Assembly: GCA_020639155.1 (NCBI GenBank)
Contig: JACKHF010000002.1
Coordinates: 868,001-932,000, forward strand
Direction of reading: 5' to 3'
Length of the DNA: 64,000 nt
DNA from: Phycisphaeraceae bacterium
GTDB lineage: Bacteria > Planctomycetota > Phycisphaerae > Phycisphaerales > UBA1924
Shown here: piece by piece, positions 27,082 through 34,820 of the stretch
How positions within the stretch are numbered: the first letter of the stretch is position 1
How the letters are laid out: every line of letters starts with the position of its first letter
Notes under the pieces: model-generated
Told to the model about the DNA's origin: nothing
The model's input: the letters and a program-made list of their open reading frames with translations, nothing else
Database searches by the model: none
Program-made: the position numbers and the translations under genes

Positions 27082-28347
27082 TCACGGACATCCAGCTGCA
27101 TAGGCGTTGCCGAAGCAGATGTAATCAAAGATGTCGTAGGATCTATTGCCATCACAATCAGCGTAGATCGACAGAGCCGAGTACTGATCGCCGAAGCAGG
27201 TGTAATCGAACACATCCAGTGTGCCGGATTCGTCGCAGTCTGCATAGCACAGCGGGGGCTGGCAGGTCCAACGAGCAAGCCCGTTGACCGAATAGATGCC
27301 AGGCGCATTGGAGAAACGTCCGCCCACCAACAGATCGCCATCGGGCAGCGTCATCATCGAATACACCTTGGCTCCTCCAGCGCCACCCGACACCGATTCA
27401 AGGTGCGACCAGATCGAACCATTCCAACGTGCAAGTTGATGAATGGGCCGATAGAACTCTCCTCCCGCGACTACATCACCACTCGGCAGCGTTGTCAGCG
27501 AAAGAACTCGACCGTTGAATCCCGGATCGATCGAAGTCCACGTTGTTCCATCCCAGCGAGCGATATGGTCTGTGGGGAGGGTGTTCGAGAAGAAGTAATC
27601 CCCGCCTGCTACTACGTCACCGTTCGGAAGCGCAGTCACCGCGAACACGATACCGTCTATTCCAGAACCGATCGATGACCACACAGCCCCATCCCAGCGC
27701 GCGATATTGTTCGCAGACACGCCGCCAGCACTGCTGAAAGGACCAGCTGCAACAAGATTGCCATTTGGGAGCATCGTCAGGGATCGCACCGAACCGTCCA
27801 TTCCTGAACCGAGCGAAGACCATGCTGATCCATCCCAGCGGGCAATAAAGGGTGTTGCCACGCCTCCGGCATTGACAAAGTCGCCGCCCGCGATCACATC
27901 GTCATTGGCGAGTGTCAACAAAGCAAGCACATCGTTGTTCATCCCAGAACCGAGCGTTGACCATGTTGAGCCATCCCAGCGGGCGATGCGCTTCGCGGGC
28001 ACACCATCAGCGGAAAAGAAGGAGCCGCCTACGACCACATCGCCATTGGAAAGTGTCGTCAGGGCATACACACCGGAATCAGTTCCGGAGCCAAGGGGCG
28101 ACCACGCAGAACCATCCCAGCGGGCAATGTTGTTCGCGGGCACGCTGTTGGCACTTGTGAAGAAGCCACCCACAACGATGTCCCCATTGGGACATGCAGT
28201 CAGAGCGAACACGTCACCGTCTGTTCCCGAGCCGAAGCCGAACCATTGCCCGTGGCAGGCGGTCTGGGCAGCGGAGATGGTGGCGGAGGTGACGATTGCA
28301 GTCAGTACGATGCAAGCAGACAATGCGCTGTGCTTTGGCATGCTCAT
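27082..28347 (-). CDS. Secreted beta-propeller-like repeat protein with C-terminal GC-type dockerin
   Basis: This is a 421-residue exported protein with a signal peptide ending near TISAAQTA. The body has seven or eight repeats of about 40 residues with the pattern 'IARWDGSxWxxLGSGxxxxVxAL...NGDVVxGGxF', which should form a beta-propeller. The C-terminus has two dockerin-like units (DCDESGTLDVFDYTCFGD and DCDGNRSYDIFDYICFGN) ending in AAGCP, as in the HAF protein. It is encoded upstream of the cytochrome on the same strand with a 214-base gap. A binding or scaffold role at the cell surface is inferred. Confidence 0.87.
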   Translation of the reverse strand: MSMPKHSALSACIVLTAIVTSATISAAQTACHGQWFGFGSGTDGDVFALTACPNGDIVVGGFFTSANSVPANNIARWDGSAWSPLGSGTDSGVYALTTLSNGDVVVGGSFFSADGVPAKRIARWDGSTWSTLGSGMNNDVLALLTLANDDVIAGGDFVNAGGVATPFIARWDGSAWSSLGSGMDGSVRSLTMLPNGNLVAAGPFSSAGGVSANNIARWDGAVWSSIGSGIDGIVFAVTALPNGDVVAGGDYFFSNTLPTDHIARWDGTTWTSIDPGFNGRVLSLTTLPSGDVVAGGEFYRPIHQLARWNGSIWSHLESVSGGAGGAKVYSMMTLPDGDLLVGGRFSNAPGIYSVNGLARWTCQPPLCYADCDESGTLDVFDYTCFGDQYSALSIYADCDGNRSYDIFDYICFGNAYAAGCP

Positions 28348-28564
28348 TGGAATCGGCAGTCGGCAGCGCGTGGCGTGACCAGAATGCCCGACGCAACACA
28401 GCTATCAATGCGACACAGCGATATCTTCACGAACTCTTGTACTTTCAACAAACGATGAGTTTGTAAAGAAGTTCATCGCAGCAATAAAAATGGAAGTGCC
28501 ACATAGGAGTGTGCAGTCCGAACAACGCTTCTCAGGTAGAGACCCATCATTCAGGAGAAGCATC

Positions 28565-29884
28565 ATGCCCTATCAAACTGCCACCGCTCGATTCACCCGA
28601 ACACTGTGTGCCGGAGCCTTGCTGCTCGCAGGCACAATGTCTGCCATTGCCCAGACCGACACGACATTCACGTATCAGGGTGAGCTTCAGCAGATGGGCC
28701 AGCCAGCCAGCGGAACATACAACATTGACTTTTCCCTCTGGAACGCGGTGACGGGCGGCAGCCAGGTTGGCTCTGCCGTGATGTTCAACAACCTCTCTGT
28801 CGCCGACGGAGTATTCACCGCAGATCTTGACTTTGGCGTGCAGGCATTCGGCAACACGAACCACTGGCTCGAGATCACCGTGAACGGAACAGAACTGTCA
28901 CCACGCACAAGACTGAGCGCTTCGCCATTCTCGGTCCAGACTCGTGGCATCTATGTTGACGCGAACAAGAACGTGGGCATCGGTACAAATGCGCCCGAAG
29001 CGCCGCTCCACGTCATGGAAGGTTCGGCCGGCGCTGTGACAGCGCACTCAAGCTCCTCTGCCGTGTTCGAGCGATCGTCAAGCAACTATGTGAGCATCCT
29101 CTCGCCCGACAGCACCGAGCGCGGGCTGTTCTTTGGTGATCCGCAGTCTCCGACCAATGGAGGGATTCTGTACAACACCCCCGCTGCGCCCGATGGCATG
29201 CTCTTCCGCACGGGTGGCAACATCAGCCGCATGCGAATCAACAGCCTCGGAGACTTCATCGTCCATCAGCAGATGGGCATCGGTAATCCCTCACAGCTGC
29301 CGGGGCAGCTCACAATTGTCGACTCGGGCCAGAATGCGCTCTTTGCGATCAGCGCAGACTCCGCCCACACAACCTATCCCACCATCTTCGCGTCGAACTC
29401 GCTCGGGCCGTCGATCTGGGCGTGGGGAGCCAGCGAAGCGCAGCTGAGCGGCGGCGGCACGATCGTTGTCGGATCGGAAACCGGGAACAATCTTGCGATC
29501 GATACCAACGAGATCATGGCGCGATCCGGTGGTCAGCCAGCAACGCTGCAGCTAAACCCGGAAGGCGGCCAGATCAGCATGGGCATGCACGGCGTTCATC
29601 CCACGTACGCCTACGGCAAGATACTTGAGAACGGCACCATCGTTTCCGCCTCGTCAAATGTCACCGCTGTCACGACAACATCAACAGGCTTTATTGTCCA
29701 GATCAGTGGCGGAATCACAGACACGGATATCGCTGTCGCGAGCGACGCGGAGCCCACCTCCACCGGAGCGCCGGTGATCGCACGATGCCAGCGCAGCGGA
29801 TCAGATCTGCACATCCTCACCTGGAATCCACTGGACAGCTGGGATGGGCGAGCCCCGATCTCGTTCGTTATATACAGGCCATAA
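28565..29884 (+). CDS. Secreted tail-fibre-like hypothetical protein
   Basis: This is an exported protein of about 439 residues with a clear signal peptide (TLCAGALLLAGTMSAIAQ). It then has a domain beginning TFTYQGELQQMGQPASGTYN, followed by NVGIGTNAPEAPLHV, a motif common in tail-fibre and surface-fibre proteins. The rest is rich in Ser, Thr and Gly, with no catalytic motif. There is no dockerin tail and no chaperone domain at the end. ATG 28565 has GGAGAAG behind it; the frame opening at 28490 is not needed. It is divergent from the propeller gene. The role is unknown, probably surface structural. Confidence 0.75.
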   Translation: MPYQTATARFTRTLCAGALLLAGTMSAIAQTDTTFTYQGELQQMGQPASGTYNIDFSLWNAVTGGSQVGSAVMFNNLSVADGVFTADLDFGVQAFGNTNHWLEITVNGTELSPRTRLSASPFSVQTRGIYVDANKNVGIGTNAPEAPLHVMEGSAGAVTAHSSSSAVFERSSSNYVSILSPDSTERGLFFGDPQSPTNGGILYNTPAAPDGMLFRTGGNISRMRINSLGDFIVHQQMGIGNPSQLPGQLTIVDSGQNALFAISADSAHTTYPTIFASNSLGPSIWAWGASEAQLSGGGTIVVGSETGNNLAIDTNEIMARSGGQPATLQLNPEGGQISMGMHGVHPTYAYGKILENGTIVSASSNVTAVTTTSTGFIVQISGGITDTDIAVASDAEPTSTGAPVIARCQRSGSDLHILTWNPLDSWDGRAPISFVIYRP

Positions 29885-30005
29885 GTAAACACGAACAACA
29901 GCATCGCATGTGTTCCGACCTTGAGGGTTATCGTTTGATGTAGCCAAGTGAGGTTGTTGCAGCCGCCAGAACCCTGATCGGCACCACAGCATACCATGCG
30001 TTATC

Positions 30006-30245
30006 ATGGCACGACTCATCAGACACGACGCAGACAAGCCCATCCGTATCGAGCTCGAGGACCTGCCCAAGGACAAACCCATTTTCATCTGCGCGTGCGG
30101 ACTGTCAAAGAACTTCCCGTTCTGCGACGGCTCACACAAGGGATGCAAAGATGAAGTACCCGGTGAGGTGCATGTCTATGACCCTTCACGCACACGCGTG
30201 GTGCGCAAAGAAAAAGACACCGACTCTCAATCGGAGGCAAGATAA
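30006..30245 (+). CDS. CDGSH iron-sulfur domain protein
   Basis: This is a 79-residue protein with one CDGSH [2Fe-2S] site: Cys29, Cys31, Cys40 and His44 in CACGLSKNFPFCDGSHKG. Such small proteins carry a redox-active cluster with three Cys and one His ligand. The ribosome site is weak. The preceding gap (29885-30005) holds nothing else I recognise. Confidence 0.9.
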   Translation: MARLIRHDADKPIRIELEDLPKDKPIFICACGLSKNFPFCDGSHKGCKDEVPGEVHVYDPSRTRVVRKEKDTDSQSEAR

Positions 30246-30279
30246 TCAGTGTACAGTATTCATATACAGTAACAGCAAG

Positions 30280-30492
30280 TTACTCGTCGAGCACAAACGT
30301 CACGTTCATGTTGACGCAGTAAGCCGTAACTTCGCCGTCCTTGCAATCAACCTTCATCTCCTTAACCCACGCGCCCTTGACGTTCTTGAGCGTTTTGTTT
30401 GCACGCTTGATCCCAGCCTGAATCGCATCTTCAAATGACTTGCTGGACTTTGCGGTCAGTTCGACCACCTTTGCAACGGAACGATCTGCCAT
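30280..30492 (-). CDS. Dodecin
   Basis: This 70-residue protein has the dodecin length and pattern: VAKVVELTAKSSKSFEDAI followed by GIKRANKTLKNVKGAWVKEM, with the tryptophan that stacks on flavin, and a C-terminal strand. Dodecins assemble as dodecamers that store or buffer flavins. AGGA lies eight bases before the ATG. It converges on the CDGSH gene with a 34-base gap. Confidence 0.93.
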   Translation of the reverse strand: MADRSVAKVVELTAKSSKSFEDAIQAGIKRANKTLKNVKGAWVKEMKVDCKDGEVTAYCVNMNVTFVLDE

Positions 30493-30582
30493 GACGGTTT
30501 CCTTTCGTTCATTCTCTCAATACATCCTACGGCATCATACTCGATGCTGCGTACAGCATTATAAACAGGTACACCCACAAGA

Positions 30583-31590
30583 TCAGTTGCCCGATTGATC
30601 AGACCTCCTTGCTGTGGACGCTTTGAGCAGTGGCTCGACAAGATCGTCAAGCGTCACCAGACCGACCGGCGCGTCATTCTCGAAGACAATGCCGATTCGT
30701 GCGGGCGATCTCGCAACGCGCTCGGCAGCACCTAGCACCGACTGGTTCGGTGTCAGCTTTGCGTGCGTGCGCACGCGAAGTGCGTCATGCGATGACGACA
30801 GCGCATCTGCCTTCCAGACAGCACCGACAACGCGATTGTTGCCATCAAGCACTGGCACCCCAAAGCCCGTGCTTCGCGAGACTGCATCGACAATCGCCGC
30901 GCGCGATGCCGACTTTGCAACACACACGGCCTCGTTCCACGAGTGCATCACGTCACGCACACGCACCTGCCCAAACTGCATGGCGCTATCAATCATCTCG
31001 GCCTGTCGTGGCGTGATCGAACCGGTACCCGCAGCATCAATGAGAAGTCCCGAAAGCCTGGCGCGAGCATCGCCCATCGACGAACTGCTGCCAAAGAGTC
31101 TAGCAACACCTCGAGAGAACCACAATACAAGCGGGAGAACGAGCAGAATCGTGAACAGCAGACGCATCGAACGCACAACCGGGAGTACCAGATATGCCGC
31201 GCGATCGGCTGAGAGTCTGAACAGTTCTTTCGGGAGGGATTCTGCGAACACAAGCAACAACGGCGTGACAATAAGCACGTTCACGATCACTTGTATCGTT
31301 TCGCTCATCGCCATCGAGTGCAGGATTCCTGCAATCCCGAGCACGCCAACATAGTTGAATGCGTTATTCGCGATAAGTAGCGTTGACAACAGTCGGTCCG
31401 GCTGGTGGAGTTCCTCGCTTAGGCGCGAGGCTTTACTATGACGAACGCCCTTGCGTCTGAACTCGGCAGATTCAGCTTCGACACGGAGCCTGTCCACCCG
31501 ATAGAGCGCACTCTCTGAGCCGCTGCACAAAGCTGAGCCGCCAATGCCAACGAGCGTCAGCCCTGTCCACATGAGATACTCAGAAGGCAT
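30583..31590 (-). CDS. CNNM/DUF21 membrane protein with CBS domains
   Basis: This is a 335-residue protein of the CNNM/CorC class. The N-terminal transmembrane domain shows SGSESALYRVDRLR, ANNAFNYVG and FAESLPKELFRL, typical of DUF21. A CBS pair follows (about 215-320), with VRDVMHSWNEAV and GLVTLDDLVEPLL. The CorC/HlyC C-terminal domain is absent. Family members are linked to magnesium or other divalent-cation handling. It overlaps the upstream paralogue by 11 bases and ends the hscB-cnnm-cnnm operon. Confidence 0.86.
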   Translation of the reverse strand: MPSEYLMWTGLTLVGIGGSALCSGSESALYRVDRLRVEAESAEFRRKGVRHSKASRLSEELHQPDRLLSTLLIANNAFNYVGVLGIAGILHSMAMSETIQVIVNVLIVTPLLLVFAESLPKELFRLSADRAAYLVLPVVRSMRLLFTILLVLPLVLWFSRGVARLFGSSSSMGDARARLSGLLIDAAGTGSITPRQAEMIDSAMQFGQVRVRDVMHSWNEAVCVAKSASRAAIVDAVSRSTGFGVPVLDGNNRVVGAVWKADALSSSHDALRVRTHAKLTPNQSVLGAAERVARSPARIGIVFENDAPVGLVTLDDLVEPLLKASTARRSDQSGN

Positions 31591-32863
31591 CTGCCACCTC
31601 CTGAGTTTGCGGATATTCTTTACGTAACCGCACCCGCTCGAGAGTGTTTTTGAACATCTGCTCTACAGTCACACGAATATCGCCATACACGATCTCATCG
31701 CCAACATCAGGCACGCGACCAAGTTCGTGCATGACAAGCCCAGCGACCGTCGAGACGTCCCCTGGGAACGGATCATCACTCGATTCAATTGCAAGCACTT
31801 TCTTCCACGATTGTGCTGTCAGATTACCCGGGACGGAGAACGAGCCATCCTCGTGTGTAATAACACGGCGCATTTCGTCGATCTGATCGGTATTTGCACT
31901 CGGAACCAGAACGCGCACGATGTCGCTCGTGCGCACCAGTCCCACGACGACGCCGTGCTCATCCACAACCATGGCAAGATCAAGATTCCACTCATGCAGC
32001 ATCGTCAGAAGTGCATCTAGACGAGTGGTCTCTGGAACGTACCTCGCATCAACGAGATGCGATCGGATATCTGCGACGCTGTGCAACTCGACTTCATAAA
32101 GGTAGGTATTAACATCTAGAAGTCCCACAACACCAGCATCGATTCCACCTTCACCAACGGGAAGAAGCGCGATGTGGGTTCCTCGCACAATATCTTTCAC
32201 GTCATGCGGCTTTGCGTTGACGTCACACCATCGCACGACCGAACGTGGGATCATAACGTGTGTTGTCTGCACGTTTCCGATCGCAACAACACGCTCGAGC
32301 AGAGAGTGCTCGTGCGATGCGATCACACCCTCGTCCGCGCCGGTTGACAGAAGCGTTCCCACATCCTTCGGCGCGAGCTTTGCCCGTTTCTGCGATCGAG
32401 GCATGCAAATGCGCACCAATGGTTCAAGCACCGCATTCAGCACAATACGTATAGGCTGAAACGCAGTATGAATCACAAGCCACAGACGCGAGAACAGCAG
32501 GCAGTACTGCACTCGAAACTTTGTCGCAAGCACCTTGGCCAGAACCTCACCAAAGAGAATAACGGCCAGCACAGTCGCAATACCGACCGCGGTCGCAGCG
32601 GCCTTGTCATGGACCTGCCATCCAAGCATCGTACCGAGAACAAAGATGCACACATTGACAACCGTGTTTGCAGACAGGATCGTCAGCAAGAGCGCTCTGT
32701 GGTTAGAGATTACTGTTGCAACGCGCAGATCGACCGCGGGATGCGCTCGCTGTAACTCCATCCGATCACGATGAGTCAACGAGAAGAAGGCGGTCTCAGC
32801 AGCAGAACAGACGCCCGACACAAACAACAGCACCGGCAGAAGCAACAACAGGACAACAATCAT
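31580..32863 (-). CDS. CNNM/DUF21-CBS-CorC_HlyC membrane protein
   Basis: This is a 427-residue full-length member of the CNNM/HlyC-CorC family. The DUF21 domain shows VCSAAETAFFSLTHRDRMEL, ANTVVNV and GEVLAKVLA. The CBS pair has TTHVMIPRSVVRWCDV and MVVDEHGVVVGLVRTSDIV. The C-terminal CorC_HlyC domain follows with TVAGLVMHELGRVPDVGDEI. A role in divalent-cation transport is inferred from the family. Its ATG overlaps the hscB stop (ATGA), and it overlaps the second CNNM gene at its 3' end. Confidence 0.9.
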   Translation of the reverse strand: MIVVLLLLLPVLLFVSGVCSAAETAFFSLTHRDRMELQRAHPAVDLRVATVISNHRALLLTILSANTVVNVCIFVLGTMLGWQVHDKAAATAVGIATVLAVILFGEVLAKVLATKFRVQYCLLFSRLWLVIHTAFQPIRIVLNAVLEPLVRICMPRSQKRAKLAPKDVGTLLSTGADEGVIASHEHSLLERVVAIGNVQTTHVMIPRSVVRWCDVNAKPHDVKDIVRGTHIALLPVGEGGIDAGVVGLLDVNTYLYEVELHSVADIRSHLVDARYVPETTRLDALLTMLHEWNLDLAMVVDEHGVVVGLVRTSDIVRVLVPSANTDQIDEMRRVITHEDGSFSVPGNLTAQSWKKVLAIESSDDPFPGDVSTVAGLVMHELGRVPDVGDEIVYGDIRVTVEQMFKNTLERVRLRKEYPQTQEVADAF

Positions 32864-33384
32864 TGTGTTATGTCCATGTGCTCGTCCAGTTGGTTTCGCA
32901 TCCGCTCAATGTATCGCCACGCGTTCAGCGTTTGCTTGATCTCATGCGCTTTCTTGTGGATCTCTGCATCACCTATGCTGGGTAGTGACTCAAACATACC
33001 GCCAACCTGCTCCATGTATCCGGTCCTTTGGGTTTGAGCCCACACTCGCCACCTTTCAATCTCATCTACATCTTCGGATGACAACGCCATCTCCATACCC
33101 ATCCGTGCGTCCATGATGTCCATCAGAAAGCCTTCGGGTAGCGACGTGTCAGACATCGTCTCTGGTGGCGCCAGTATTCTCAGCAACTCCTGTGCGCGCG
33201 ATTCCGGATTGAGAAGACACTGCCTAGCCTTGTTCAAGACTGCCGACAGAAGTTCGGCATCTTCTGTTGCATCAAGAAGATCTGGATGCGTTGTCGAGGC
33301 ACGCGACATATACGCGCTCTCGATCTGCCGTTCGGTCAAATCGAACTTCTCCGGCAAGCCAAGAACCTGGAACGCTGAGCACAT
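32860..33384 (-). CDS. hscB: HscB-like Fe-S cluster co-chaperone (J domain)
   Basis: This is a 174-residue DnaJ-type co-chaperone for iron-sulfur cluster transfer. The N-terminal J domain has the HPD motif at His33-Asp35 and the spacing typical of HscB (AFQVLGLPEKFDL...). The C-terminal three-helix region includes ESRAQELLRILAP and PEGFLMDIM. No hscA, iscU or fdx is adjacent, so the partner HscA lies elsewhere. It is the first gene of the operon with the two CNNM proteins; a functional link is not obvious. Confidence 0.85.
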   Translation of the reverse strand: MCSAFQVLGLPEKFDLTERQIESAYMSRASTTHPDLLDATEDAELLSAVLNKARQCLLNPESRAQELLRILAPPETMSDTSLPEGFLMDIMDARMGMEMALSSEDVDEIERWRVWAQTQRTGYMEQVGGMFESLPSIGDAEIHKKAHEIKQTLNAWRYIERMRNQLDEHMDITQ

Positions 33385-33500
33385 GGACTGAGTGTACTTG
33401 CATTACACCAATAAGGGTATGAATACGCAAGCGTAGTCCTATAAATCACGAGACCTTGAATCTCTCCCGCCTTGAATGAGTTTAGGTATATGATGCATGC

Positions 33501-34259
33501 TTGGAATCACAGTCACCATCTCTGGCAACTGTCGTGCGTGGTGATCCCGCTTCGCTCCCTCGCCACATTGGCGTGGCAGCTGTCTCTCCGGTTGGTGCAT
33601 CTCTTTTTTACAAGCGCCTCTTTGCCCACATAGCTCACACCCTTCCCGCTTCACAACAGCCACGCATTACTTTCCACAACGAACCGCTTACCGAGTACAT
33701 CAGGGCTGCTGAACAGTTGAACTGGCCAGCCGTTGGTGGCTTGTTGGCAAAGTCAGCTCGAATCCTTCATCACGCCGGTGCTGAAGTTTGTGTTACGCCC
33801 GATAATGCCGTTCAGTTCTCACTTCACCTTGCCGAAACAGACTCTCCAATCCCCTGGATTGCAATGACTGACACAGCCACAACCGTCATCGAGCGGGACA
33901 ATCGCTCCACGGTTGGTCTTCTTGGGACAAAGTGGGTTACGGGCGGATCCGTGTATCAGACAGCATTGGGGATGAAGGGCATCAAGGCTGTTGCACCGGC
34001 AGAATCAGACTCTGACATCCTGCACGCAATCATCCTTGGGGAGCTTGTCTTCGGTGAGGTTTCGTCTGCTTCTCAGGCAAAGATCGACGAAATCATCAAT
34101 CGGCTGCTCGACCGGGGAGTAGATTCCATTCTGCTGTGCTGCTCTGAGGGTCAACTGGCCACAACCGCAGAGCGCTGCCCGGTGCCGATCTACGACAGTG
34201 TCGACATACTTGCCGAACACGTGGTCAACTGGACACTTTCTGCGAATATCACGAGTTAA
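33501..34259 (+). CDS. Aspartate/glutamate racemase-family protein with altered first active site
   Basis: This is a roughly 252-residue member of the Asp/Glu racemase superfamily (HIGVAAVSPVGASLFYKRL near the N-terminus, VGLLGTKWVTGGSVYQ in the middle, PVPIYDSVDILAEHV at the end). The first active-site motif, normally 'CNTxH', reads TPDNAVQ (99-105), so the catalytic cysteine is Asp and the histidine is Gln. The second site is kept as CCSEGQ (Cys213-Cys214). One-cysteine relatives are known to have changed specificity. The start is uncertain: TTG 33501 as given, or GTG 33534 or 33573. Function is unassigned. Confidence 0.78.
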   Translation: MESQSPSLATVVRGDPASLPRHIGVAAVSPVGASLFYKRLFAHIAHTLPASQQPRITFHNEPLTEYIRAAEQLNWPAVGGLLAKSARILHHAGAEVCVTPDNAVQFSLHLAETDSPIPWIAMTDTATTVIERDNRSTVGLLGTKWVTGGSVYQTALGMKGIKAVAPAESDSDILHAIILGELVFGEVSSASQAKIDEIINRLLDRGVDSILLCCSEGQLATTAERCPVPIYDSVDILAEHVVNWTLSANITS

Positions 34260-34820
34260 GCATCTTGTGATTCTCTGCTGCCATGCCTCTTTCAACCAGA
34301 ATTCACAGCAGCTTCTGGAACCGTTGAGACTATCACGAGTATCTATAATGATGTGGTCGGTGCATCCGGACTGCGCTGCGTGTCCCAGTTTGCGTGATAA
34401 AAATCACGAATTTCGCTCGACACAGCGCTCGAAGTCCTGTATGCTGTAGGACCTTTGCTCCCGTACCCCCTGCGGGAGCACCCAGTCATGAAGCTGCGTG
34501 CTTCAGGCTGAAGGCGCCGTCCCCCCTGATCTGAGTCAGCGGCGAGGATGAGAGTCGCGAACGCACCACGTAGTATCGCACTTTGGCATGATGATTGTCA
34601 CGTGCGGATGTGAGACCTGTATGGCAGAGGCACCGTACACTTCCAATCCTCAACCAGAGCTGATTGGGTGTGCGCACACACGCAGTGATTTCTGCCTGTC
34701 AATGACGCATGATGCCAGCAGCGCTTCTGCGAAGACCGTACCATGCAGTTGTGGTACGCGCTTTGCTTTGTGCCCGTTTAATCCGAGACACCATCAAGAC
34801 GAATCACGGAGAGTTACCCG
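34260..34820 (+). other. 561-base gap with a structured leader before the giant gene
   Basis: There is no supported protein gene here. Three hairpins lie close together: GCTCCCG/CGGGAGC (34457-34463 with 34473-34479), TGAAGC/GCTTCA (34489-34494 with 34500-34505), and CGCCG/CGGCG with an inner CTGA/TCAG (34515-34519 with 34540-34544, 34526-34529 with 34536-34539). No riboswitch class I know fits. A 78-codon Cys-containing frame (34588-34824) ends in an ATGA overlap with the giant gene. The ribosome site for that gene is GGAGAG before ATG 34821. Confidence 0.4.
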
